A stretch of DNA of 64,000 nt from Variovorax paradoxus (GTDB lineage Bacteria; Pseudomonadota; Gammaproteobacteria; Burkholderiales; Burkholderiaceae_C). The stretch covers positions 744,001 to 808,000 of the forward strand of contig NZ_LR743508.1 of the NCBI RefSeq assembly GCF_902712855.1, in the 5' to 3' direction. The notes beneath the pieces are model-generated. The model made no database searches and had not been told where the DNA came from. It saw nothing but the letters and a program-made list of their open reading frames with translations. Both the position numbers and the translations under genes were made by a program. This document shows positions 8,925 to 16,949 of this stretch, piece by piece (position 1 is the stretch's first letter; every line of letters begins with the position of its first letter).

Positions 8925-10553
8925 CTAACACACCGTCGACAGGAACTCTTCCATCGATTCGATGCAGACACCGGGCGCACTGAGATGGGGGCAATGCCCG
9001 ATGTTCTCGATCACGCGCAGGATGCTCCTCGGCATGACCTGATGCATGAACGCGCCCACGGTGGTTGGCGCAATGACGTCGTCATCGCACTGCAGGATCA
9101 GGCTGGGCGTCTGCAACTCGGGCAGCCGATCACGATAGTCGGAGAGAAACGTGACGCGTGCGAAATGCTCGGCGATTTCCGGGTTGGTTCGGCAGAAGCT
9201 GTCGGCAAGTTCTCGCCCGAGCGCTGGCCGGTCCGGCGCGCCCATGATGACGGGCGCCATGCTTTTCGACCAACCAAGATAGTTGTTCTTCAGGGTCGAG
9301 AGGAGTTCGTCGATATCGGCCCGCTCGAACCCACCGATGTAATCGCCATCGTTCACGTAGCAGGGCGACGGGCCGATCATGACGTGGCCCACGATTCGCC
9401 CTGGCTTCGCCAGGTCCGCCAGCATGCCGATCATTGCGCTGACCGAGTGGCCCACGAAGACGACCTGGCGTGACGCCACTTCGTCGAGCAACTCATTGAT
9501 GTCGTCCGCGTACTTCTGCAGTGTGTTGTATTGGCGTGGCTCATACGCCGACAGGTCCGAGCCGCCGCTGCCGACATGGTCGAACAGGACCGTACGAAAC
9601 CTGCCTCTGAAGAGCGGCGCCATCAGGCGCCACATCGTCTGGTCGCATCCGAAGCCGTGCGCGAAGATGATGGTGGCGGGCCCGCTACCCGACACCCACG
9701 CATTGTTGCGGCGCCATACGTCTGTCCTCATTCCATTCGCAGCATTGTTCTCGGCCATTTGTCCAACCTGAAGCGACACGCGTCCCGTCACCCTTGGCGA
9801 CGACCGCGAACCATCGAGCGCGGAGCGCCTTGCGGCCTGATGAGGCGCACCTTGAGGGAAAGCCGTCAATTCTGGTTCTCGGGTCGAGCGATCGTCAAGC
9901 ATGTATCCCACACCGCGTACCGTGTGAAGAAGCTTGACCTCGAACGGGTTGTCAAGCTTGACGCGCAAGCGACGCATGGTGACTTCGAGGACATTGTCTT
10001 CGCTGCGCGCAACGGTGCGCCAGACCTCGTCGAAGAGTGCGGCGCGAGAAAGCACTTGCGCTGGCCGGCGCAAGAGTGCGACGAACAGCGCGAACTCCGT
10101 TCGCGTGAGTTGCACAGATTTGCCGTTCCGCCAGCATGTGCGGGCTTCGAGGTCTATCTCCAGATTGGCGAAACGCACCCGTTGAGATTTTGGCTTCGAC
10201 GCGAGCAGCAGCGCGTGCACGCGATTGACAAGTTCAGCTGGCTCGAACGGCCGGACCAGAAAGTCGTTCGCTCCGAAGTGGATTCCCTGCAAACGCGACG
10301 CCACCGTGTCGCGTTCCGTCAGGACGAGGACGGGCGTGCTTTTGGTTCGGCGGATCGCACGCAGGATCGAATAGCGATCGGCGTCGCGGGGGTCTGCCTC
10401 GAGCAGAATTCCCGCATAGTCGCCATGTGAGCCGAGCCACTTGGCCTCCACGGGGTCACGCGCGGAGTGCACGCGAAAACCATGGTCCTCCAGCGCTTGC
10501 GGAAAGTACTGTTCCGGACTGGAAAGGACAGTTTCGATGACAAGGAGCCGCAT
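8925..10553 (-). CDS. Atypical OmpR-type response regulator fused to RsbQ-like alpha/beta hydrolase
   Basis: One frame of 542 residues joins three parts. Residues 1-120 are a receiver-like domain in which the phosphoacceptor position is Glu (GILLEADPRD, E52) and the usual late Lys is Arg (FLVRPF). Residues 125-225 are an OmpR/PhoB winged helix (LTRTEFALFVALLRRPAQVL, then NVLEVTMRRLRVKL). After a linker, residues 275-542 are an alpha/beta hydrolase with FAHGFGCDQTMW, nucleophile motif GHSVSAMIGM, acid LQCDDDVIAP and histidine GHCPHLSAP, closely following the RsbQ pattern. The ATG at 10553 begins MRLLVIETV, a typical receiver start; a longer in-frame start at 10625 lacks that character. The glutamate suggests phosphorylation-independent activity. 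No sensor kinase is adjacent. Confidence 0.85.
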   Translation of the reverse strand: MRLLVIETVLSSPEQYFPQALEDHGFRVHSARDPVEAKWLGSHGDYAGILLEADPRDADRYSILRAIRRTKSTPVLVLTERDTVASRLQGIHFGANDFLVRPFEPAELVNRVHALLLASKPKSQRVRFANLEIDLEARTCWRNGKSVQLTRTEFALFVALLRRPAQVLSRAALFDEVWRTVARSEDNVLEVTMRRLRVKLDNPFEVKLLHTVRGVGYMLDDRSTREPELTAFPQGAPHQAARRSALDGSRSSPRVTGRVSLQVGQMAENNAANGMRTDVWRRNNAWVSGSGPATIIFAHGFGCDQTMWRLMAPLFRGRFRTVLFDHVGSGGSDLSAYEPRQYNTLQKYADDINELLDEVASRQVVFVGHSVSAMIGMLADLAKPGRIVGHVMIGPSPCYVNDGDYIGGFERADIDELLSTLKNNYLGWSKSMAPVIMGAPDRPALGRELADSFCRTNPEIAEHFARVTFLSDYRDRLPELQTPSLILQCDDDVIAPTTVGAFMHQVMPRSILRVIENIGHCPHLSAPGVCIESMEEFLSTVC

Positions 10554-10779
10554 GGTGGTGGATTGACATGTTGTTCGCGTGCACAAGGGCAAAGGCCACT
10601 TAACGGAATTCCGATTCCATCGCAAATGTGCCCGATGAGGACGACGCTGCCAACCCTCCGCAACCCTGTCTCCGTTCGCTCAGACACCGCTGAGCGGCGG
10701 TCTCCACGGCAAGCAAGATTGAAGCCGGTGCATCGCCGTACGTGAAGATGCCGGCTCCAGGGCCGTAGATGCGCTGCGC

Positions 10780-11191
10780 GTCGGCGATGCCATTGAGATC
10801 GAGGGCCCGGACTCGGCCTTCTGCATCGACCGGAGCGAGACGCGCCTGCTGATGATTGCCGGCGGCATCGGCATCATGCCGATCTACGCGATGGCCGAAG
10901 AGGGCGCACGCAGAGGGTGTTGCCCTTCGAGCTTCACTACTCATCCCTGCTCGTGGCGATGCTGCCTATGTGTCCTCGCTCGAGCATACTTCCTACGCAA
11001 GTCGGGTGTTCATTCACGAGGCCCTGACCCCGCAGGCGGTGGACGAAGTCCTCTGCGACCTTGCCGGTCTGTCCGCGGACGGTGACGGGGTCTATGTCTG
11101 CGGACCCCGGCTGCTCATCGCGCTCACCCGCGAGGCTTCCAACCTCGATTCCGCGCATGAGATAGCACGCTCGGCGAGCCTGTGGCCTTGA
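10780..11191 (+). pseudogene. Ferredoxin/flavin reductase (VanB-like) C-terminal remnant
   Basis: Fragments in at least two frames spell the NAD-binding end of a ring-demethylase or phthalate-dioxygenase-type reductase. They are GDAIEIEGP and LLMIAGGIGIMPIYAMAEEGA in one frame, LPFELHYSS in another, then VSSLEHTSYASRVFIHEAL and GDGVYVCGP in a third. The frame breaks and missing N-terminal and ferredoxin parts make this a pseudogene. Confidence 0.6.
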
Positions 11192-11210
11192 TCAAACTTG
11201 GAGTACCTGC

Positions 11211-11740
11211 ATGACCCGACTCTCACGCCAACTCGCGGCATCCGTTGCCGTTGCCGCATCGCTGATGTCGTTCCGTCCGCCTGGGCTGCGGACAAGCTCG
11301 CGTCCGCCGACGCCTCGATGCTCAAGGACATCGCAGAGACCAACATGGCGGAAATCGAAACTGGCAAGATCGCGCTGGAGAAAGCCCCGAACGGCGGCAT
11401 CAAGGAGTCCGCTCAGATGATGGTCGATGACCATTCCTAGGGCCTTGCCGACGTGAAGGCGCTGGCCTCCGCCAAGGGCACCGAGTTGCCCGACGGCCCG
11501 AGTGTCAAGCACAAGGCGGTGGGGCTGGAACTCAAGGCTCTGCCGGGCGGCACATTCGACAGCCGTTACGTGAAGCAGGCGGGCGTGGGCGATCACGAAG
11601 CCACCGAGAAGCTGCTCAAGAAGACACAGGCCAATGCCAAGGACGCCGACCTGAAGGCATTGGCCGAAGAGATGCTGCCCGTGGTCCAAGGACACCTGCA
11701 GCATGCGCGAGAACTGAACACCAGCATCGCCAAGAAGTAG
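11211..11740 (+). pseudogene. DUF4142-type protein, frameshifted with premature stop
   Basis: The N-terminal signal-like MTRLSRQLAASVAVAASLMS (ATG 11211) runs out of frame after about 20 codons. The rest continues in another frame (ADKLASADASMLKDIAETNM). An in-frame TAG at 11438-11440 interrupts it, after which VKALASAKGTELPD continues to the stop at 11740. Together these make a DUF4142-like periplasmic protein with one frameshift and one nonsense change. It follows another pseudogene, so this stretch is decaying. Confidence 0.65.
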
Positions 11741-11794
11741 CGGTCAGACCGTTGCCCGATCCGCGAGGACTGGCGCGGCTCGGCCCCCTTGCTC

Positions 11795-12246
11795 TCAATG
11801 TGCGACCCTTCGCCGGTCACCCAGCGCGGTGTCGCGCAGCATCATGATTCGGAGTCGATCATTAAGGCGGTGGTCGCACGGGTTTCGTAGCCTTTGGGAT
11901 GCGACTTCGGAGTGATTCGTGACCGATCGTGCACAGCATCTCAACAGCTGCCATGGCCAGGCCACACGCAGCAGCGCGGTGGTCAGCCCCGTCACCACTG
12001 CGCCGATCACCGCGGCCAGGGGCATGACCAGCCCCGGCAGCACCCCAGGCCCACCGCGGTCAGCTTGGAGTAGCTGAAGCTGCGCTGCGTCAGCGTCAGC
12101 GCCACGACGAGGCCCTCGCGCGGCATCCCAATCCAGGTGAAGAAGGTCGCGGTGCTGTCCGGCGCGGTCGCGAGCACGCCGCAGGACGCTTCGTCAAATA
12201 CGCCGCTCAGGCTCGCGACCAGCGGCGCTGGCGCGTGGCACGGTCC
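11795..12246 (-). other. Decayed membrane-protein fragment
   Basis: On the minus strand, hydrophobic stretches such as TFFTWIGMPREGLVVALTLT and LPGLVMPLAAVIGAVVTGLT occur in different frames. They suggest the broken remains of an integral membrane protein that I cannot name. No intact frame covers the region. Confidence 0.3.
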
Positions 12247-12513
12247 CTAGAACTGCCCCCGTCCATCGCCAGTGCGGTCGTGAACCCAGCGCATGGCTTG
12301 TTGCTCTGCATGCCGGGTGGCCTCCGCCGCGGTTCCATAAACGATCTCTTCGGTGTCGTCAGGCAGCAGCGCCTCTTCTTCTGTCGCAGGCGTGCGCAGG
12401 AGAGCGACGACCGGGCGATAGCCGCCTTGTTGCGGCTCTGCGCGAAGCTCGAATCTGAAGCCGCGGTACTCCAGTGAGAGGCCGTTGGAATTGGGTGTGA
12501 TGTCGTTGTTCAT
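12247..12513 (-). CDS. Hypothetical small protein
   Basis: This 88-residue protein starts MNNDITPNSNGLSLEYRGFR. The ATG at 12513 is preferred to an upstream in-frame one at 12765 because the extra N-terminus lacks coding character. The pattern YRGFRFELRAEPQQGGYRPV followed by an acidic, alanine-rich C-terminus resembles small uncharacterised proteins common in Burkholderiales. Function unknown. Confidence 0.5.
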   Translation of the reverse strand: MNNDITPNSNGLSLEYRGFRFELRAEPQQGGYRPVVALLRTPATEEEALLPDDTEEIVYGTAAEATRHAEQQAMRWVHDRTGDGRGQF

Positions 12514-12967
12514 GGAATGTGCCCTCGTGAGTTGCACGGAGGGTGCTTGCCGCTGGGGCGACCGGAAGTAGGCACGCAGGGGCATCGTTTGAAGGACGCG
12601 ACGTCGTCGGATAGCCGCCGCCTTTTGTTCCTGCGAGAACTTGAGTCGCGGGCCGCCTACCCTGCTGGGAAAAGGAGCTGCTGCCGGTATCCGTCGTACC
12701 AGCCCTTCAGGGAATTCTTTGTGGATCACTCGGCTGACGGATCGGGCGTCTGACGCATTTGCCATGCGTGATGTAGAGCTCAGGAGCTCGAATCCGATCT
12801 TCGCGGGAATACAAGGACGATTTCTTGGTCCAGGTTTTCGTCCGCACCTCTCGGGTCAGCGATTGGTGGAAACCTTTACCTTGACCATCGCCGCATGCCG
12901 CACGGTCTTCTGTTGGTTTTTCGCGGCGACGCTCTGCTGCTTGACCCTTGAACTAAACTTCCCCGCC

Positions 12968-13876
12968 ATGTCGTGCGCGTCCACCGAACTGTTCTCGAAC
13001 GTGCGTCCCAGACTGATGGCCATTGGCTACCGCATGCTTTCGTCCGTACAGGAGGCGGAGGATCTGGTTCAAGACGCATGGTTGCGGTGGCATGAAGAGA
13101 CGAAGTCGTCCCGAGCCCAGGTCCTGAATGCTGAAGCCTGGCTCGTGACCGTGACTACGCGGATGGCGATTGACCGTCTTCGGGCAGCCAAACTGCGAAG
13201 AGCCACGTACGCTGGCGCGTGGTTTCCCGAGCCGCTTTTGGAACAGGCGCCGACCACGCCTGAGCAAGCGTGTGAGAACGCCGACAATGTGTCCATCGCC
13301 TTCTTGCTCCTTCTGGACTGTCTATCGCCGGAAGCAAGGGCCGCCTTTTTGCTGCGTGAGGTGTTCGACGCAGAGTACGAGCAAGTAGCCGAGGCCATCG
13401 GCCGAAGTGAAGCTTCCACCCGGCAGATTGTTCATAGAGCCAAAAAGCGGCTTGAGAGCGCGCGCGAATCAACGGGCTTGAAGCCGTTGCCAATGCCAGC
13501 AGCGGCTCGGCTGGACCTGTTGCGACGACTCGTTCAGGCAATTTCGAGCGGTGATCTTGAGGGCATCAAGCGGCTGCTCGCAGAGGAATCGGAGATGCTG
13601 GGCGACTTTGGCGACGTCAGGCCAAGCTTGTCGGGGCCTTTGCTAGGAGCTCAACGCATCGCTCAGCTTTACTACGCGACGCACCTGCGCCACGGTGCCA
13701 TGATGCGACTTGAGCCGGCCATACTGAATGGCGAATGGTCGCTCCTGCGCTACCTCGACGGTGCACTTGACTCCGTACAGACGTTCGAGTTCACCGATGT
13801 TCAGGTCTCCCGGGTTCGCATCCAGCGGAATCCGGTGAAGTTGGCACGGTTGAAGGAGAAGCTGCTCGCTTTCTGA
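12968..13876 (+). CDS. ECF41-type RNA polymerase sigma factor with C-terminal extension
   Basis: This 302-residue sigma factor has region 2 (SSVQEAEDLVQDAWLRWHEE and AWLVTVTTRMAIDRLRAAKL), region 4 (LSPEARAAFLLREVFDAEY and RSEASTRQIVHRAKKRLE) and a C-terminal SnoaL-like extension (about residues 175-302). The extension marks ECF41/SigJ-like factors, which lack a classical anti-sigma factor and are controlled by that domain. The C-terminal NPVKL matches the conserved NPDKL motif of the group; a DGGGK motif is not obvious in the linker. The next gene is the expected carboxymuconolactone-decarboxylase-like target. Confidence 0.85.
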   Translation: MSCASTELFSNVRPRLMAIGYRMLSSVQEAEDLVQDAWLRWHEETKSSRAQVLNAEAWLVTVTTRMAIDRLRAAKLRRATYAGAWFPEPLLEQAPTTPEQACENADNVSIAFLLLLDCLSPEARAAFLLREVFDAEYEQVAEAIGRSEASTRQIVHRAKKRLESARESTGLKPLPMPAAARLDLLRRLVQAISSGDLEGIKRLLAEESEMLGDFGDVRPSLSGPLLGAQRIAQLYYATHLRHGAMMRLEPAILNGEWSLLRYLDGALDSVQTFEFTDVQVSRVRIQRNPVKLARLKEKLLAF

Positions 13877-13940
13877 GTTCCGGGGCCGAGCACGCCCCGA
13901 TCAGGAAACTGACGTCTGGGCCCAATTTTTTTCCTGCGAC

Positions 13941-13967
13941 TGTCACAAACCAATCACTTCAAGCGTC
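13941..13967 (+). promoter_or_regulatory. ECF41 target promoter
   Basis: TGTCACA at 13941-13947 and CGTC at 13964-13967 are separated by exactly 16 bases, matching the published ECF41 consensus (TGTCACA, n16, CGTC). The site lies about 55 bases before the AhpD/CMD-like gene and just downstream of the sigma gene. Confidence 0.8.
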
Positions 13968-14022
13968 TTAGGAACAGGTTGCTCCTGCAACCGTTTCACC
14001 CTCAACTTGAAGAAAGCGTTTC

Positions 14023-14472
14023 ATGACCCGCGCAGTTTGGTTCCAAGCATCCCCGGAAGGGGCCAAGGCCATCGGTGGCCTGCATCACTTCGTCACCTCT
14101 GGCACATCCTTGCCGAACCAGCTTATCCATCTGGTGTTCCTGCGCGTCTCGCAGATCAATGGCTGTGCGCACTGCATCGACATCCATACCCGTGACCTGA
14201 TTGCTGGCGGAATGTCGGTGGAGAAAGTAGTCCTCGTTCCGGTGTGGCACGAAGCCGAGTACCTGTTCTCAGAGCAAGAACGAGCGGCCCTCGCCTGGTC
14301 CGAGGAAGTTACCCGCGTCAGCGAAACACACGCGTCCGATAAAGCCTACGAGGCGGCGTTGGCGGTTTTCGGCGACAAGGATCTGGTGAACCTGACCCTC
14401 ACCATCGCCACGATGAACGCCATTAACCGCATGGGCATCAGCTTCCGCATGAAGCCGCGGGCGAAGGCTTAG
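14023..14472 (+). CDS. Carboxymuconolactone decarboxylase/AhpD family protein
   Basis: This 149-residue all-helical protein carries the CxxC-x3-H peroxidatic-type motif GCAHCIDIHT near residue 48, typical of AhpD-like carboxymuconolactone decarboxylase family members that act as alkylhydroperoxidases. It lies directly after an ECF41 sigma gene behind a perfect ECF41 promoter. In that group the regulated neighbour is a carboxymuconolactone decarboxylase, oxidoreductase or epimerase (COE). The true substrate is unknown. Confidence 0.88.
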   Translation: MTRAVWFQASPEGAKAIGGLHHFVTSGTSLPNQLIHLVFLRVSQINGCAHCIDIHTRDLIAGGMSVEKVVLVPVWHEAEYLFSEQERAALAWSEEVTRVSETHASDKAYEAALAVFGDKDLVNLTLTIATMNAINRMGISFRMKPRAKA

Positions 14473-15220
14473 CGCCTGCGGAGCGCAGCTCTGTTGGCGG
14501 TACGTGCGTTGCATCCAGGGATGCGGCTGCAGCTCCCCGATCGGGCTGGCCGGCTGCCTCGGCAGCTGCTCAGGCACGCCGCGCAGGTACGCTCATGGAG
14601 CGTGCCTGCTGAGCTTGGCGGACTGGAGGAGGCTTATCACAGCGGTTGCCCGCGTTCCCGCGCGAAGGCTGCTGCCGAACAGCCAGTTCTGGCGCGCCAG
14701 CCCGATGAACCGATACGGTTCTCCACCCAGTATTGTCGATGGGTAGCTGGGCAGCTGGGCAGTTGGGCACCTCGGGACAGCCTTCGTTCGTGCGCTTGGT
14801 GGTGTGCACTACGTCGGAGGGGCAGCCGAAAAAAAAGGGGAACGGAGCGCGGTGCCCGGTGGTGGTGGGATGAATCGAGCGAAGCGCAGCGAGGGTCGCG
14901 GCCGGCACGCTGTTGTCCACGATGAACAGCCGGCCGCCGCTGGCATCGATGCGCGCCTGGAGGAAGGCCTGTCCGAGTGTCATGCCGTGGTCGTTCAGCA
15001 AGGACAGCAGCTGCAACACGGTGCCGACGATCTTGCGGCCGCGGCGGCTCCCAGTGCGCATCGTTCTCCACTGGGCAGCATGGCGGCAACCCGGCAGACG
15101 TTCATCGGTGCGTGTCGGCTTGGTCTACACGATTACCCGCTGCCCAGCGGTCGATGGAAGCTCTCTGCTTCTGAGGTCATAGTTTCCGGGGGGCGACCTC
15201 AATCTAAGCTGGTGTATTGA
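14473..15220. other. About 750 bases with no assignable gene
   Basis: A minus-strand frame at 14570-15061 contains a coding-like stretch (VLQLLSLLNDHGMTLGQAFL, then GGRLFIVDNSVP), but its end is low in complexity and I cannot assign a family. An A8G4-type homopolymer lies near 14829. The region is probably eroded gene debris. Confidence 0.3.
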
Positions 15221-15349
15221 GTTCCGACCGTCCCGGAAGCAGATGCTTACGACCAGCTCAAGCAGAAATGCATTGAATGGATCGAGAAGACCGGGTCAGA
15301 AGTCAGCGATGAACACTATCTGTTTGTAAGCGTCACTTGGAACGTTTGA
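15221..15349 (+). other. Short coding-like remnant
   Basis: Forty-two codons reading VPTVPEADAYDQLKQKCIEW and ending SDEHYLFVSVTWNV look like the C-terminus of a real protein. There is no start codon, so this is probably a gene fragment. Confidence 0.3.
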
Positions 15350-15678
15350 ATGTCGGGCTGGCTGAGCCACTGTCGCGCTTCCGCATCGGCTCGATCGTGC
15401 GCATTGACCCACCGCCTGATCAGCTCGTTTTGGTCATCAGCCATATTGCCAGGCTTTCGCCCACTGCCGTTTTCCCAGGCACGCAGACAATGCAAAAGAT
15501 CGGCCGCGCCATCGAAATGCGCTTCGAGGATATAAAGGTAGCGGGGCGCGGCCACCATGGTGTCCGCAAGGGTCAGGTGAGGTCCTTCAACACTCACGCT
15601 GAACAGCCGACCGTTCGACGTCGATAGCTTCTGCATTTGCCCCAGTATCACTGGGGGCCGCTTTCTTCGCTTTGGCAT
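15316..15678 (-). CDS. Hypothetical protein
   Basis: This 120-residue protein begins MPKRRKRPPVILGQMQKL at 15678, preferred to an in-frame ATG at 15813 whose extra codons look non-coding. It has the balanced composition of a soluble protein (TLADTMVAAPRYLYILEAHF, later WVNAHDRADAEARQWLSQP). I recognise no domain. It is on the same strand as the two small genes at about 16 kb. Confidence 0.5.
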   Translation of the reverse strand: MPKRRKRPPVILGQMQKLSTSNGRLFSVSVEGPHLTLADTMVAAPRYLYILEAHFDGAADLLHCLRAWENGSGRKPGNMADDQNELIRRWVNAHDRADAEARQWLSQPDIQTFQVTLTNR

Positions 15679-15950
15679 GATCAAAAGACGATTGGCTGGT
15701 GGTGGGAAAGGGCGGCAAAGCACATTCGGTCTGACTTCGCGCTCCGGGTTACTGGGCGCTGACGGAGGCGCCGCCGCGTCACCGCCCTTCAACGCTGTGA
15801 GGCCGGTGCGCATCCGATCGGTCGAAGTGCCTACGGCGCGCAGGGCGACACGGAGTTGTGCGACTGCGCAGCGAAATTCCTTTGCCCATGCTTCGCTTCA
15901 CCTGGCGTTGACGCTCTGACGTGGAGATTCGGTTGTCTCACGGCGAATCC

Positions 15951-16208
15951 TCACTTAATCGGGATGCCGACTGGAGCTCCCTCTTCATCGTCGCCATCCT
16001 CGCGAGGGCCAACGCGCTCGTCCAGCGCGTATCCAATCAGCCTCTTCATGCCGCCCTGCAGCGCGTCGAGCCACAGGTCGTAGGCCTCATCTGCCGACTC
16101 GAGTTCGTTCCATTGGGAAGCATCGTCGACTTCCTCCATAAGCACCCAATAGAAGTGACCGGGCTCCGGCTCATCGACGTGCACTGAGATTCGGCGAATG
16201 TGGGCCAT
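15951..16208 (-). CDS. Hypothetical small acidic protein
   Basis: This 85-residue protein starts MAHIRRISVHVDEPEPGHFY and ends in an acidic tail (EDGDDEEGAP). Its start overlaps the stop of the upstream DUF3606 gene (ATGA), suggesting translational coupling. Function unknown; similar small proteins occur with DUF3606 genes in stress-related accessory DNA. Confidence 0.55.
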   Translation of the reverse strand: MAHIRRISVHVDEPEPGHFYWVLMEEVDDASQWNELESADEAYDLWLDALQGGMKRLIGYALDERVGPREDGDDEEGAPVGIPIK

Positions 16209-16387
16209 CAGCGCCTCTTTGCCAAAAACTGACGCACCGCCTCGGCGGAGTTACCGACGGCTGCGACGGCGTCCCGCAATTCGGCCTCAGAGCGCCCGAA
16301 CGATTCCGTCCAAGAGCGCACTTCATGCGGCTCCTCAAGCGAAATGACGTTCCGGTCGAGGGCGGTCTTCGATGTGTCGTCTGCCAT
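16208..16387 (-). CDS. DUF3606 domain protein
   Basis: This 59-residue protein, MADDTSKTALDRNVISLEEP, ends in SEAELRDAVAAVGNSAEAVR, a good match to the DUF3606 pattern. The start at 16387 follows GGAGA. It is coupled to the next small gene through an ATGA overlap. Function unknown. Confidence 0.7.
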   Translation of the reverse strand: MADDTSKTALDRNVISLEEPHEVRSWTESFGRSEAELRDAVAAVGNSAEAVRQFLAKRR

Positions 16388-16518
16388 GCAAATCTCCTGT
16401 GAGCACCGGCCTTTGGCCGGCAATGCTTGAAAGTTGCTGCCGTGGCAGGCAGCCGGCCATCCTCAAAAAGCGACTCCGGCTGACAGTTCTTCTCCTACGC
16501 GCGCAGGACTGTGCGGCC

Positions 16519-16844
16519 ATGCCGCACCTCACCGAAGACCCTCTGCTCGACGAAACGGGCTGGGACGACGGGATCTAGTTCAACGGCTACCCCGGGGCGG
16601 CCGAGTTCGAGCGCGGCGCAGTCCAGCTGCGCTCGCGCAACGGTGCCGATGCCACGCAGTGGTTTCCGGAGATCACCGCGGCTTTGGCCCAGGTGAATGG
16701 CAGGCAGTACGTTGCTGACGTAGAGATGTGTGCGCTTGATGAGCTCGGCCGCAGTGACGTCGACAAGCTGCAGGACCGCGCGCGCCGCAGGCGCTGGTAC
16801 GAGGGCGCCTCGCCTGTCGTGTACGGCGTGTTCAAGCTCCCGGT
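16519..16844 (+). pseudogene. ATP-dependent DNA ligase (LigD-type) fragment
   Basis: From ATG 16519 the sequence reads MPHLTEDPLLDETGWDDGI, then an in-frame TAG, then FNGYPGAAEFERGAVQLRSR and NGADATQWFPEITAAL, later LGRSDVDKLQDRARRRRWY. This follows the adenylation domain of LigD-like ligases. The stop falls exactly where the catalytic Lys of the KxDG motif should be (now stop-FNG). The gene is then cut by the left end of the IS21 element at 16845. It is inactive on both counts. Confidence 0.75.
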
Positions 16845-16949
16845 TGTTGATTTCCATCCAGAAGTGACCCACTTGGCCCGGTGATTTCCATCTAAATCTG
16901 ACCCACGTGATAACCCTAACCTGCTGCTTTTAGCAGCAGGAGCACAGGA

